A stretch of 64,000 nt of DNA from DATLNF01 sp035536235 (GTDB taxonomy: Bacteria > Actinomycetota > Actinomycetes > BP-191): positions 1 to 64,000 of the forward strand of contig DATLOQ010000045.1 of NCBI GenBank assembly GCA_035536235.1. The letters are read 5' to 3'. The notes under the pieces were generated by a model. That model made no database searches. It saw nothing but the letters and a program-made list of their open reading frames with translations, and was not told the origin of the DNA. Made by a program: the position numbers and the translations under genes. How positions within the stretch are numbered: the stretch's first letter is position 1; each line of letters begins with the position of its first letter. Of the stretch, positions 33,072-41,396 are shown piece by piece.

Positions 33072-33635
33072 TTGCGCAGGTTGACGTGTTCCATGGGGAT
33101 GTCGCTCGACGGTTACATCGTCGGGCCGGACGGCGGCTTCGAGTGGAGTGCGCCGGACGAGGAGGTCTTTCGCTTCGCGACGGACGAGGTCCGGCAGGTC
33201 GGCGTCCACTTCCTGGGGCGGCGGCTGTACGAGACCATGCGGTACTGGGAGACCGCGCCGCAGGATCCGTCGTTGAGCGACCTGGAGCGTGAGTTCGCCG
33301 CGCTGTGGATATCGCTTCCGAAGGTGGTGTTCTCCACCACGCTGACCTCTGTCGAGGCCGGCTACGACCTGGCCCGCGGCGGTCTGGCCGCGGAAGTCGA
33401 GCGGTGGCGGGCCGAGCCCGGAGAGGGAGACATCGCCATCGGCGGCGCTGCGCTCGCTGCTGAGGCAGCGGACTTGGGCCTCATCGACGAGTACGGGCTG
33501 CGAGTCCACCCCGTGCTGGTGGGCGGCGGGTCGCCGTTCTTCCCGCGGGCTGACCGCCGGGTCGACCTGGAGCTCCTCGCCCGCCGTACGTTCACCTCTG
33601 GTGTCGTCCACCTCCGCTACCGCGTGGTGCGCTGA
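33072..33635 (+). CDS. Dihydrofolate-reductase-like (RibD C-terminal family) protein
   Basis: The 187-residue protein has the DHFR/RibD-C fold: SMGMSLDGYIVGPDGGFEW at the start, LGRRLYETMRYW, and GDIAIGGAALAAEAADLGLIDEYGLRVHPVLVGGG, the pyridine-nucleotide loop. Such proteins are likely NADPH reductases of unknown substrate. I use TTG 33072 because it gives (M)RRLTCSMGMSLDGY, the usual N-terminus of relatives; the first ATG is 33093. It starts 5 bp after the hydrolase stop. Confidence 0.87.
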   Translation: MRRLTCSMGMSLDGYIVGPDGGFEWSAPDEEVFRFATDEVRQVGVHFLGRRLYETMRYWETAPQDPSLSDLEREFAALWISLPKVVFSTTLTSVEAGYDLARGGLAAEVERWRAEPGEGDIAIGGAALAAEAADLGLIDEYGLRVHPVLVGGGSPFFPRADRRVDLELLARRTFTSGVVHLRYRVVR

Positions 33636-33687
33636 TCCTGAGGGCGCGCTTCTCGGGCTCGCAGTGTTCACCCGTCTGGGCTACCAA

Positions 33688-33710
33688 CATCGATCCCGGC
33701 CGGGTCGATG
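33688..33710. promoter_or_regulatory. Near-perfect palindrome upstream of the gene at 33757
   Basis: CATCGATCCCGGCCGGGTCGATG is a palindrome of 11+11 bases interrupted by one extra T. It lies 46 bp before the next start codon. It could be an operator or, less likely, a terminator of the DHFR-like gene. Confidence 0.4.
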
Positions 33711-33756
33711 CTCTCATCGTGAGCACAGCCCCCCGTCGCTCTGAGCGAGGTGCATC

Positions 33757-34242
33757 GTGACGGTCCACATCTCTGCCGCCGCCATCCGGCCTGCGGCGGT
33801 GCTGCCGGTTGAGGCGGCGGCTCAGATCGTCGCCGAGCTCGAGGCTCGCGACGTGTCGCGAGGTGGCGTCTGGAACGCCACCGCGGGGGTGTGGCAGCGC
33901 TATGACCGGCCGTGGACTGGTCCGGCGGGCAGCAGAGGCGGGGCTGAGCTGGTCGGCTCCATCGCCGTGATCTACGACCGCCCTCGGCGACATGAGATCA
34001 CCCTCTACAAGGTCACCCTCACCACTGTCGGACGCGAGCAGGGCTTCACCGCTGACTCGCTCTGCGACAACGCGTTGGGGTACGCCGGCCTCTCACTCGC
34101 CACCTGTCCTCGCGCCGAGATGGAGGCGCTGCCCGGGCAGGATCCCTTCGCCCACGGCGACCTCGGCGTCCCTCGGCAGCGCTCGCTGAGCGAGATACTG
34201 AACACGGACGTGCTCAAGCTGGTCGGCCTGCGCAAACCCTGA
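33757..34242 (+). CDS. Conserved-looking protein of unknown function
   Basis: The 161-residue protein is soluble, with no signal or membrane segment. Recognisable blocks are ELVGSIAVIYDRPRRHEITLYKVTL and TADSLCDNALGYAGLSLATCPRA, with two cysteines 16 residues apart. I do not know a family for it. Its codon use is like its neighbours. The stop abuts the convergent ABC ATPase stop. Confidence 0.65.
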   Translation: MTVHISAAAIRPAAVLPVEAAAQIVAELEARDVSRGGVWNATAGVWQRYDRPWTGPAGSRGGAELVGSIAVIYDRPRRHEITLYKVTLTTVGREQGFTADSLCDNALGYAGLSLATCPRAEMEALPGQDPFAHGDLGVPRQRSLSEILNTDVLKLVGLRKP

Positions 34243-35277
34243 TCACCCCGCGGGGAGACCGGTGCGGCTTGCCGCGGACTTGGCCGGTGGCGTGCGAGCG
34301 CTGGCCCGCTTGCCCAGCAGCGCGGCTAGCTCGTCAGCGCCGATGTGGTCCCGGAAGTCGCTCACCGAGTAGCCGGTCAGGCTGGCCGCCGTGCGAGCTC
34401 TGGCGGTGGCGGTGCGAGGGAAGCCGAGCAGGGGCCCCAGCTCGCCGAAGTACTCACCGGCTCGAACGGTGGCGACGGTCTCCTCACCGCCGTCCATCCG
34501 CGTGCGCAGCAGATCGACCTCGCCCCGCTCGACGACGTAGATGAGAGAGCCCCGCGATCCCTGTGTGAAGAGGACTTCCCCAGCGCTGAGCTGCACCGCG
34601 CGCGGGCCGGCACTCGTGGACAACGCTGGGGCGAGGCGCACCACTCGATCCGCGAGGGGGATCATCCGCTCGTCGTGGGTAGCCACGATGACCAGGCGAC
34701 CCGGCGCCGCGAGCTGGCGCAAGATCCCGATGACGCTCTCGACCTGCATGTAGTCGAGGTGAGCGGTCGGCTCGTCCGCCAGGAGCAGCGCCGGGTCGTG
34801 CGCGAGGGCGCGGGCGATCGCCACCCGCTGCTGCTGGCCGCCGGAGAGAGCGCCGGGACGGTGGCGGGCGCGGTCGGAGAGGTTCATCTGCTCGAGCAGC
34901 TCCTCGGCGCGGGACCGGCCGGCTCGCCGGCCGACGCCCGCGGCCCAGAGGGGGGCGGCGACGTTCTCGGCAGCAGTCAGGCTCGGCACCAGGTTGAAAG
35001 CCTGAAAGACGATGCCGACGCCGTGGCGCCGATACGTGGTCAGGGCGGCACCGGAGAGCGTTGCCACATCGACCCCGTCGACGCGGATGCTGCCCGAGGT
35101 GGGGGACAGGATCGCCGCCAGGCAGGACAGCAGCGTGGTCTTGCCGCACCCACTCGGGCCGAGGAGGAGAACCAGCTCACCGGACCCGGCGTGCAAGGTG
35201 AAGTCCTCGATGGGCCGCACCAGGTACCCGCCGCTGGCGTACTCGACGGTCAGCCGGTCGATCTGCAGCTCGGACAT
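34243..35277 (-). CDS. ABC ATPase fused to a cyclic-nucleotide-binding-type domain
   Basis: Residues 1-~225 form a MacB/LolD-type ATPase: Walker A GPSGCGKT, Q loop IVFQAFNLVPSLTA, signature LSGGQQQRVAIARAL, Walker B ALLLADEPTAHLD and switch VATHDER. Residues about 230-320 form a cNMP-binding domain (VQLSAGEVLFTQGSRGSLIYVVERGEVDLL, VRAGEYFGELGPLLGFPRTATARA). The tail is basic. The start overlaps the permease stop by one base (TGATG), so both subunits are coupled. The cNMP part may sense a nucleotide or only be a regulatory fold; the PR-TATA segment departs from the PRAAT cAMP consensus. Confidence 0.9.
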   Translation of the reverse strand: MSELQIDRLTVEYASGGYLVRPIEDFTLHAGSGELVLLLGPSGCGKTTLLSCLAAILSPTSGSIRVDGVDVATLSGAALTTYRRHGVGIVFQAFNLVPSLTAAENVAAPLWAAGVGRRAGRSRAEELLEQMNLSDRARHRPGALSGGQQQRVAIARALAHDPALLLADEPTAHLDYMQVESVIGILRQLAAPGRLVIVATHDERMIPLADRVVRLAPALSTSAGPRAVQLSAGEVLFTQGSRGSLIYVVERGEVDLLRTRMDGGEETVATVRAGEYFGELGPLLGFPRTATARARTAASLTGYSVSDFRDHIGADELAALLGKRASARTPPAKSAASRTGLPAG

Positions 35278-36323
35278 CACAGTCCCCCGAAGGCGAGCGC
35301 GGGCTCGACTTTCATCGCCCGACGCAGCCCGGCGAGGCTGGCCAGCAGCCCCACCCCGAGGGCGACGGCAGGCAGCACGAGCATCGCCTGCGTCGGGATC
35401 GCGATGGTGAGTGGGAACGCGGGGGTGAGAGCCCGCGAGACGCCGATCGCCAGCGCTGCGGCGGCAAGAGACAGGGTGACCGCCTGGAGCACGAGCCCGC
35501 CGAGCAGGCCCGCCGTCGACCACCCGGTCGCCTTGAACACAGCGAAGTCGCGCAGGCGCTCGAGTGCGGAGAGGTAGACGACGGACCCGATGATCAGCGC
35601 CGCGACCAGCCAGAGCAGGAGCTGGGTCAGGTCGAGCGAGCGGATCGCGTTGGCGAGAGGCCTCAGGAGGTCGGTCTCGGTCTGCGCCGGCGAGCGCGTG
35701 ATGAGCCCGCGGGGCAACGACGTGGGCACGCCCTCGGTGACGACGGCCGTTGCGACCGGTAGCCCGGACAGCATGGTCCGCTGCGCCTCCTCGATCAGCA
35801 CGAAGATCAGCGGTTGGCCGGCATTGATCGTCCGGCCTCTGGTGCGGCCCACGGCGACGAAGGTGTGACCCGCCACGTCGAACGAGTCACCCGTCGCGAG
35901 ACCAAGGGAGCGGTCGACCACCGCCTCACCCGCGGCGGAGGGGAGCCGACCCTCGACTCGCTCCGGGGCGCCGATGCCACCCGTGCGATATCCGATGAGG
36001 TTGACGTCGACGACCTCGGGGACAGCCACCGTCTGGTGCAGGATCAACAGTGGATCCGCACGCCGTACGCCGGGCATCGCGGCCACCTGCTCGGCCGCTG
36101 CCGCCGGCATGGCCGCGACCGTGGTGAACGGGCCGTAGACGCCTTCGCGCATCACCCAAGCGTCGGCGCCGAGTCCGCGTACCGTGCGTGCCGCCTCGGC
36201 CCGAAAGCTGTCGCTCAGACCGGCCAGGATCAGCGTCATGGCGAAGACCAGCGCAGTGCCGATGATGGCGATGACGAAGCGGCGGATACGCCACTGCAGG
36301 TCACGCAGTGTCGCAAGCCACAT
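35277..36323 (-). CDS. FtsX-like ABC transporter permease
   Basis: The 348-residue protein has the four-helix FtsX/MacB plan: one membrane segment near residues 15-37, a ~200-residue extracytoplasmic domain (about 40-235), then three segments near 240, 285 and 325. Such permeases move lipids, peptides or work mechanically, not as importers. It is first in a two-gene operon with the cNMP-fused ATPase. No substrate-binding protein is adjacent. The third subtilase gene lies 55 bp upstream on the same strand and may belong to the unit. Confidence 0.87.
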   Translation of the reverse strand: MWLATLRDLQWRIRRFVIAIIGTALVFAMTLILAGLSDSFRAEAARTVRGLGADAWVMREGVYGPFTTVAAMPAAAAEQVAAMPGVRRADPLLILHQTVAVPEVVDVNLIGYRTGGIGAPERVEGRLPSAAGEAVVDRSLGLATGDSFDVAGHTFVAVGRTRGRTINAGQPLIFVLIEEAQRTMLSGLPVATAVVTEGVPTSLPRGLITRSPAQTETDLLRPLANAIRSLDLTQLLLWLVAALIIGSVVYLSALERLRDFAVFKATGWSTAGLLGGLVLQAVTLSLAAAALAIGVSRALTPAFPLTIAIPTQAMLVLPAVALGVGLLASLAGLRRAMKVEPALAFGGL

Positions 36324-36377
36324 CGTGGGCCTCTCGGTGGTGCGTCAGTGCAGGCGATGCTGCGGGTCGTGCGCCGA

Positions 36378-37550
36378 TCATCGCGGTGCTCGAACAGCCG
36401 CGAGGGCATCGACGCGCCCGCGGCCGTAGAGCGAGTCGGTGCCGGGTGCGCCGAGGTCCACCGCCGTGGTCCGCAGGGCTTCGAGGATCTGCACGTTGGT
36501 GCGGCCCTGTGCGGCGAGGAGGGTGGCGACGCCGACGACGTACGCCGCTGCCCCGCTCGTGCCGCTGATAGTGGTGTAACCCGCCGGGAGATCGCCCGGG
36601 CAGGCTCGCGTGCTGCCGGTCAACGCCGTGGTCACGACCCGGTCGGCGCACGGTGCGGCGTCGGGCGGCAGAAACCCTCCGGTCACGTCGTTGCCGCTGG
36701 GGCCGACCATCAGCATGTCTGGGCGCAGAGGCCGGAAGTCGGAGTAGTAGGTGTGCCGATCTGCGCGGTCCACCGCTCCGACGCACAGGGCGAGCGGATG
36801 GATGGCTGGGATCCCGCACTCGGGCTTGCCGGGGCCGCTCGGGGGACCCGACGGCACCACGAGGCTGGGGCTGGGGAAACCGTTGCCCGCGGTGCCGATC
36901 ACCAGTGCCCCGCGCGCCCAGGCGTACTCGACTGAAGCAAACACCTCCGCCGCCGCGCCGGTCGGCTGGTCGTTGAGGGTCTCACCCGAGATGCCGCGGC
37001 TGCTGAGCTCGAAGGGCAGCTCTGGGAATGCGACCCAGACGCCGATCACGTCGGCGCCGTGGTCCACCGCGAGGCGGATGCCCCGAGCGAGCGCGGCGAA
37101 GGACGCCGGCGCGTTCGGGGAGACGATGCGGATCGGCATGACCCGTGCGTCGGGGGCGATGCCGGCGATCCCCTCCCCGTTGCCGGTGCGCGCGGCCACG
37201 ACACCGGCGACAGCCGTGCCGTGGCCCGACAGGTCTCGCGGACCGTCGGCCCGGCACCTGCTGTCGATGCACCCGTCTGGGTCGATCACGTCGGCGCCGC
37301 GGGGGATCAACAGGTGATGCGGCCGGTCCGGGTGGGCGAGGTCGACGCCGCTGTCGAGCAACGCGACGACTGCTCCGCGGCCGGTCGAGTGCTTCCACGC
37401 CTCCGTGACGCGCACCCGGTCGTGGGACCACTGACGCGCCCGCAGCGGGTCTCCCTTGGGCGCTGCCGATACCGGCGGAGCGGGAGCGACCAGCCCCAGC
37501 ACGCAGACCACCACGGCGATCCGATGCAGACACGCGCGATTTCGACGCAC
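36378..37550 (-). CDS. Secreted S8 serine protease, mycosin-like
   Basis: The 390-residue protein has a signal peptide (MRRNRACLHRIAVVVCVLGLVAPAPPVSA) and a compact subtilase domain: Asp66 (LLDSGVD), His110 (SGHGTAVAG), oxyanion Asn in GTAGNGF and Ser332 (ISGTSGAAAY). Extra cysteines (PDGCIDSRC, PECGIP, ACPGD) suggest disulfides. It resembles mycosins of type VII secretion in the core but lacks their C-terminal membrane anchor, and no ESX genes are near. The GTG start at 37550 follows a G-rich ribosome binding site. It ends 54 bp before the ABC permease gene. Confidence 0.88.
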   Translation of the reverse strand: MRRNRACLHRIAVVVCVLGLVAPAPPVSAAPKGDPLRARQWSHDRVRVTEAWKHSTGRGAVVALLDSGVDLAHPDRPHHLLIPRGADVIDPDGCIDSRCRADGPRDLSGHGTAVAGVVAARTGNGEGIAGIAPDARVMPIRIVSPNAPASFAALARGIRLAVDHGADVIGVWVAFPELPFELSSRGISGETLNDQPTGAAAEVFASVEYAWARGALVIGTAGNGFPSPSLVVPSGPPSGPGKPECGIPAIHPLALCVGAVDRADRHTYYSDFRPLRPDMLMVGPSGNDVTGGFLPPDAAPCADRVVTTALTGSTRACPGDLPAGYTTISGTSGAAAYVVGVATLLAAQGRTNVQILEALRTTAVDLGAPGTDSLYGRGRVDALAAVRAPR

Positions 37551-37729
37551 GACGAGCCCCCCCTGATGCGTTGCCGGCTCGCGCTCTGGCGATCCTGTTG
37601 CAGAGTTCGGCGCGCGCCGCGGCGAGTCCTGCCGACGAAGAGATGGCCGGCCGGTCGGAGGAGCCCCCCCGATGTCACTCGGGACACTGTCGGGCGGCCG
37701 TGGCCGCGAAGTGCGGCACACTCTGTCGG

Positions 37730-38668
37730 GTGACTGATGACATCCGATCGACGTACGACGTGGTGGTCGTCGGGGGCGGCCCCGCCGGGTACGCCGCCGC
37801 CCTGTGGTTGGCGCGGTATCGCCGCCGTACTCTGCTGATCGAGGACGGCACGCATCGCAACCGCTCCGTGGAGCAAACCCACGGCTACCTGGGCATGGAC
37901 GGCGCCACGCCGTCAGAGGTGCTCGCGCGAGCGCGGAAAGATCTTGCGGCCTACCCCGAAGTCGAGACCGCGAGGGGCTCGGTAGCCGCTCTGCGTCAGG
38001 TCGACGGGCTCTTCGAGGTCGATCTGGGCGACCGGGTGGTCACCTGCCTACGGCTGGTCCTGGCGACTGGCGCGGCGGACACTCCACCGGACATCGCCGG
38101 CTTCGACGTGCACTACGGTGCGTCGGTTTTCACCTGTCCCAGCTGTGATGGGTACGAGTCTCGGGGTTGCGACGTCGTGACCATCGGCTGGAACGATGGC
38201 CTCGCGGACTTCTCCCTGCACCTCTTGGAGTGGGCCAAGTCGGTCACGATCATCACGGACGGCCACCGCTTCGACGGCGACGACGAGGCGTGGCAGTCCC
38301 TCGCCGAGGCGAACATCGTCGTGGTGGAGGACGGCGCGGAGTCGTTCATAGGGGAGCGAGGGGCACTCACCGGCGTACGGCTACGCAGCGGAGAGGTGGT
38401 CCCGACGGACGTGGCGTTCTTCTCCATCGCGGTGACGGCGCGCGCCGAGCTCGCCGTGATGCTGGGCTGCGAGACGAATGACGATGGATACATCGTGGTC
38501 GATGACGACTGCTTGACGTCGGTACCCGGGGTCTACGCGGCGGGAGACATGACGCCCGGCCCTCATCTGGTGCAGGTGGCCGCTGCGGAGGGCGCGGTGG
38601 CGGGCTTCTCGTGTGCCCGTTCGCTCAAACGCAAGCGGAACGAGGACGGCTCGACGTCCCTCCACTAG
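37730..38668 (+). CDS. Thioredoxin-reductase-like flavoprotein
   Basis: The 312-residue protein starts at GTG and has an FAD dinucleotide loop (VVVVGGGPAGYAAALWLARY), a redox-type motif Cys136-Pro-Ser-Cys139 and the FAD C-terminal signature PGVYAAGDMTPGPHLV. The second Rossmann loop is degenerate: TIGWNDGLADFSLHLL in place of GxGxxA, so NADPH binding is doubtful. It may be a ferredoxin-linked or ligand-driven relative of TrxB. A true thioredoxin gene is not adjacent. Confidence 0.87.
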   Translation: MTDDIRSTYDVVVVGGGPAGYAAALWLARYRRRTLLIEDGTHRNRSVEQTHGYLGMDGATPSEVLARARKDLAAYPEVETARGSVAALRQVDGLFEVDLGDRVVTCLRLVLATGAADTPPDIAGFDVHYGASVFTCPSCDGYESRGCDVVTIGWNDGLADFSLHLLEWAKSVTIITDGHRFDGDDEAWQSLAEANIVVVEDGAESFIGERGALTGVRLRSGEVVPTDVAFFSIAVTARAELAVMLGCETNDDGYIVVDDDCLTSVPGVYAAGDMTPGPHLVQVAAAEGAVAGFSCARSLKRKRNEDGSTSLH

Positions 38669-38676
38669 CGCGCCGG

Positions 38677-38703
38677 CCGGGCCCGCCCGTGAGGCGAGCC
38701 CGG
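38677..38703. terminator. Hairpin terminator between convergent genes
   Basis: CCGGGC-C-CGCC / GGCG-A-GCCCGG with a 5-base loop: ten pairs and one internal mismatch, placed between the TrxB-like and the minus-strand membrane gene. Confidence 0.65.
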
Positions 38704-38724
38704 TCGCGAGCGGCTACGTGGTTG

Positions 38725-39276
38725 CTACTGCTTGATGAGCTTGCGCCCGATGCCCTTGGCGACCTCGCTGGGCCGCTGCTGCTCTCCCATCTTGGCGTTC
38801 ATCAGCAGCATTGAGCCGGTGAGCGCTGGGATGCCCCACTGGAGGTAGTTCAGCTGCTTCTGCGCCTGGGCGACCTCGGGCGGGGTGGTGGGAAGCGAGT
38901 CAGTGCCGCCGGCGACGGGGACGTCGCCTGCCTTCATGACCTTCTCACCCAAGACGCGCGAGTACGCCGTGGCGCCGAGCGCAGCAGCCGTGAGCGCCGT
39001 CTTGAGCGTGGTCGCACCCTTGACGCCGGACTGGCCGGCGAGGCGGCCCTTGTTCGCGCGGGTGAGCTGGAGCCCGCCGAGGAGGTGAGCGCCGATGGCG
39101 GCCGCGTTGACCGGGGTCCATCGACCCCACCCGGCGTTGGCCACGCGGGCGCGCTGGCGGGGGTCGTCGACGTCCGAAGCCGCGCCGTTGACGCCGACGG
39201 CGCCCATCAGCGAGCCGCCGAACCAGGCCGCAAGGCCGACATCGTGGAGGGTGCGAGCGAGGGTGTTCTTCGCCAT
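38725..39276 (-). CDS. Small membrane protein of unknown function
   Basis: The 183-residue protein has about four moderately hydrophobic segments (AAWFGGSLMGAVGVN, NAAAIGAHLLGGLQL, LKTALTAAALGATAYS, WGIPALTGSMLLMN) and a basic C-terminus ending GIGRKLIKQ. The pattern is familiar from unnamed actinomycete proteins, but no function is known to me. AGGA lies before the ATG. Confidence 0.7.
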   Translation of the reverse strand: MAKNTLARTLHDVGLAAWFGGSLMGAVGVNGAASDVDDPRQRARVANAGWGRWTPVNAAAIGAHLLGGLQLTRANKGRLAGQSGVKGATTLKTALTAAALGATAYSRVLGEKVMKAGDVPVAGGTDSLPTTPPEVAQAQKQLNYLQWGIPALTGSMLLMNAKMGEQQRPSEVAKGIGRKLIKQ

Positions 39277-39420
39277 AGGAGATCCTTTCCTGGATCGTTG
39301 TGGATAGGACCTGCCTACCCATCCGGTAGCAGGTCAGACCTATCGGTGAGGACATGGCTGCACATCGCGCCCCGATCTGCCACGATCGCGCGGAAAGCAC
39401 GACGAAGTGGAGGTGAGAAG

Positions 39421-39894
39421 GTGTCCGACTTCGCCGTCGTCGTGTCGCTTGAGGAGGGCCAGTGGGGGGCCTCCCTTCTTCCGGAGATCCTGGCCGAGGA
39501 CCTGCGCGGGCTCATCGCCGCGCTGCGGCAGCAGCCCGGCGAAGGGGGCGTGATCGGCCTGGTCAACATCGCGGACGAGTTCTTCGTCGCCGTACGCGTC
39601 GTGGCGGGGCAGGTCCGGCTGCTGCTCAGTGACGTCACTGCGGCCGTGGCCTGGGACCTCGCGGCGCAGGTCTGCGACTGGCTCGAGGTGGAGCGCCCTG
39701 GCGACGACGACATGGACGAGGTCTGGCCGGTGGGCGACCTCTCGATCTTCAGCGACCTCGGCCTCGACGAGATGGAGCTCGGCATGCTGCTGAGCGACCT
39801 GGACGCCTTTGCGGACGAGACGCTTCTGCTTGTGGCCCGGCGCCTCGGATTCGCTGACTGCTACGAGCGTGTCGTCGACGCTGTGGTCCACTGA
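39421..39894 (+). CDS. TadA-associated protein (copy 1)
   Basis: The 157-residue acidic protein starts at GTG with GGAGGTGAGAAG upstream. It belongs to the small family found beside tadA in actinomycetes: an N-terminal half FAVVVSLEEGQW / DEFFVAVRV / VRLLLSDVTAAV and a C-terminal half GDLSIFSDLGLDEMELGML...GFADCYERVVDAV. The biochemical role is unknown; a helper of tRNA A-to-I editing is only inferred from context. A second member follows 103 bp downstream. Confidence 0.82.
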   Translation: MSDFAVVVSLEEGQWGASLLPEILAEDLRGLIAALRQQPGEGGVIGLVNIADEFFVAVRVVAGQVRLLLSDVTAAVAWDLAAQVCDWLEVERPGDDDMDEVWPVGDLSIFSDLGLDEMELGMLLSDLDAFADETLLLVARRLGFADCYERVVDAVVH

Positions 39895-39997
39895 GCAATC
39901 CGCCGCGGTTACCCCGCTGCCGCGGTCTGTTTGTCGAAGCTCCACTGAAGTCCCTACGATCGCCGCCTGCCGCCCACCGCCTGAGCCGGAGAGTCCT

Positions 39998-40480
39998 GTG
40001 CCGTACTTCGCCGCCGTGCTTGCTCAGACTTCGCAGGGCTGGGTCGGGCGTGAGATCGACATGGCTGACATTGCGGACCTGGACGCGCTCGCGGACCAGA
40101 TGCGGGACGCCAGCGGCGAGGGCACGGCGCTGCTGTTCCTGGAAGAGAACGAGGAGTACCTCGCCATCGTCCGGGTCGATGGTGACGCCGACCCCCGCAC
40201 CTTCATCTCCGACGACCGGGCGGTGGGCACGTCCGCGCTCGCCGAGCTGATCATGCAGGACATCGTCCCGCCGGAGCCGACCGAGGAGGACGAAGAGGAG
40301 GGCATCAAGCCCGAACCTGAGGCAGTCGGCGACGCAGAGATCGTGGCCAGCTTCGGCATCAGCGCGGACTCTCTGCTCGAGCTCTGCGCGGAGGAGGGCT
40401 ACCTCCCCGCCGACATCATGACGGCGATCTGCGAGACGGCTGGCTGCGTCGAGGTGCTCGACGAGGTCCGCGGGACGTGA
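39998..40480 (+). CDS. TadA-associated protein (copy 2)
   Basis: The 160-residue protein shares the plan of copy 1: FAAVLAQTSQGW, EEYLAIVRV, RTFISDDRAVGTSALAE and EIVASFGISADSLLELCAEEG...AICETAGCVEVLDEV. It has an extra acidic insertion (EPTEEDEEEGIKPEPE). It starts at GTG 39998 and its stop overlaps tadA (GTGA), so it is coupled to tadA more tightly than copy 1. Confidence 0.82.
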   Translation: MPYFAAVLAQTSQGWVGREIDMADIADLDALADQMRDASGEGTALLFLEENEEYLAIVRVDGDADPRTFISDDRAVGTSALAELIMQDIVPPEPTEEDEEEGIKPEPEAVGDAEIVASFGISADSLLELCAEEGYLPADIMTAICETAGCVEVLDEVRGT

Positions 40481-40950
40481 CTTCCGGGCCGACCGCACCG
40501 GCCGACGAACTGCTGATGCGCCTGGCTCTTGCCGAGGCCAGTGCCGCCCGAGACCACGGGGATGTTCCCGTGGGTGCGATCGTCGTGGACGCTGCGGGCG
40601 AGGTGGTAGCCCGGGCGCACAACGAACGAGAGCTCGCGCAGGACCCGTCAGCTCATGCTGAGCTGATAGCGCTGCGTCGCGCCGCCGCCGCGCTCGGCAC
40701 ATGGCGCCTCGTCGGCTGCACGCTGGTGGTGACCCTGGAGCCGTGCACCATGTGCGCCGGTGCTCTGGTTCTGGCTCGAGTCGACCGCCTCGTCTACGGC
40801 GCCACCGACCCGAAGGCCGGTGCTGTCGGCAGCTTGTGGGACGTCGTACGGGACCCGCGCCTGAACCATCGGCCTGCGGTCACTCGAGGAGTGTTGGCGG
40901 CTGAGTCAGCCGAGCTTTTGGCCGACTTCTTTCAAGCGAAGCGAGGATAG
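40477..40950 (+). CDS. tadA: tRNA adenosine deaminase
   Basis: The 157-residue protein has the zinc deaminase motifs: His60-Ala-Glu62 and Pro89-Cys90-x2-Cys93 (LEPCTMCAGAL). TadA converts A34 of tRNA-Arg(ACG) to inosine. GDVPVGAIVV and the loop VDRLVYGATDPKAGAVGS are typical. The GTG start overlaps the upstream gene stop by 4 bp. tRNA-Ser(CGA) lies downstream, as commonly seen. Confidence 0.94.
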   Translation: MTSGPTAPADELLMRLALAEASAARDHGDVPVGAIVVDAAGEVVARAHNERELAQDPSAHAELIALRRAAAALGTWRLVGCTLVVTLEPCTMCAGALVLARVDRLVYGATDPKAGAVGSLWDVVRDPRLNHRPAVTRGVLAAESAELLADFFQAKRG

Positions 40951-41021
40951 GCACGCATTCGCATCTCGTTCGAGGCGCCTGCTGGGCGGACGACTTGGCC
41001 CGATCAGCTAGGCTGCCCGAC

Positions 41022-41111
41022 GGTGGAGTCGCGTAGTGGCCGAGCGCGCACGCCTCGAAAGCGTGTGAGGGGGCAACCTCTCCGTGGGTTCAAATCCCAC
41101 CTCCACCGCCA
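41022..41111 (+). tRNA. tRNA-Ser(CGA), CCA encoded
   Basis: Plus-strand class II cloverleaf: acceptor GGTGGAG/CTCCACC, anticodon loop CTCGAAA (anticodon CGA), long variable arm, T loop TTCAAAT, discriminator G, and an encoded CCA (41109-41111). It stands at the left edge of an accessory-looking stretch. The 285 bp that follow (41112-41396) hold no gene I can recognise. Confidence 0.94.
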
Positions 41112-41396
41112 CCACGCTCGACCATAAGCCCAGGTCAGGGCCTATGTCGAGGTCCCTCGGGATGACTGTGGGCACCCCGTGCCAGCAGATTGCCAGCATG
41201 AGATCGGGCTGGGCTTCGCGCCGCGCGCTAGTCGAGCCATCCGACGGCGACCTCAACTCCATGGAGGGCGAGACTGACCGCCTGCCCCGTCCTGGGCCAT
41301 CGCCACTTAGCCCAGCATCAGCACGTCCGATACTCCGAGGTTACTGACCTGTTCCGCAACGTGAAATCCCTGCCGTGCCGGCAGCAATCTTGGTGC

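Noticed and set aside
36378..37550. Mycosin of a type VII secretion locus
   Set aside because: The protein lacks the C-terminal membrane anchor and no ESX genes (EccB, EccC, EsxA-like) are in the window.
41112..41396. Possible integrase remnant or attachment site after tRNA-Ser(CGA)
   Set aside because: A short frame (HVRYSEVTDLFRNV) looked vaguely recombinase-like, but no catalytic motif is present and no duplicate of the tRNA 3' end was found in the following 5 kb. I see no gene in this stretch.
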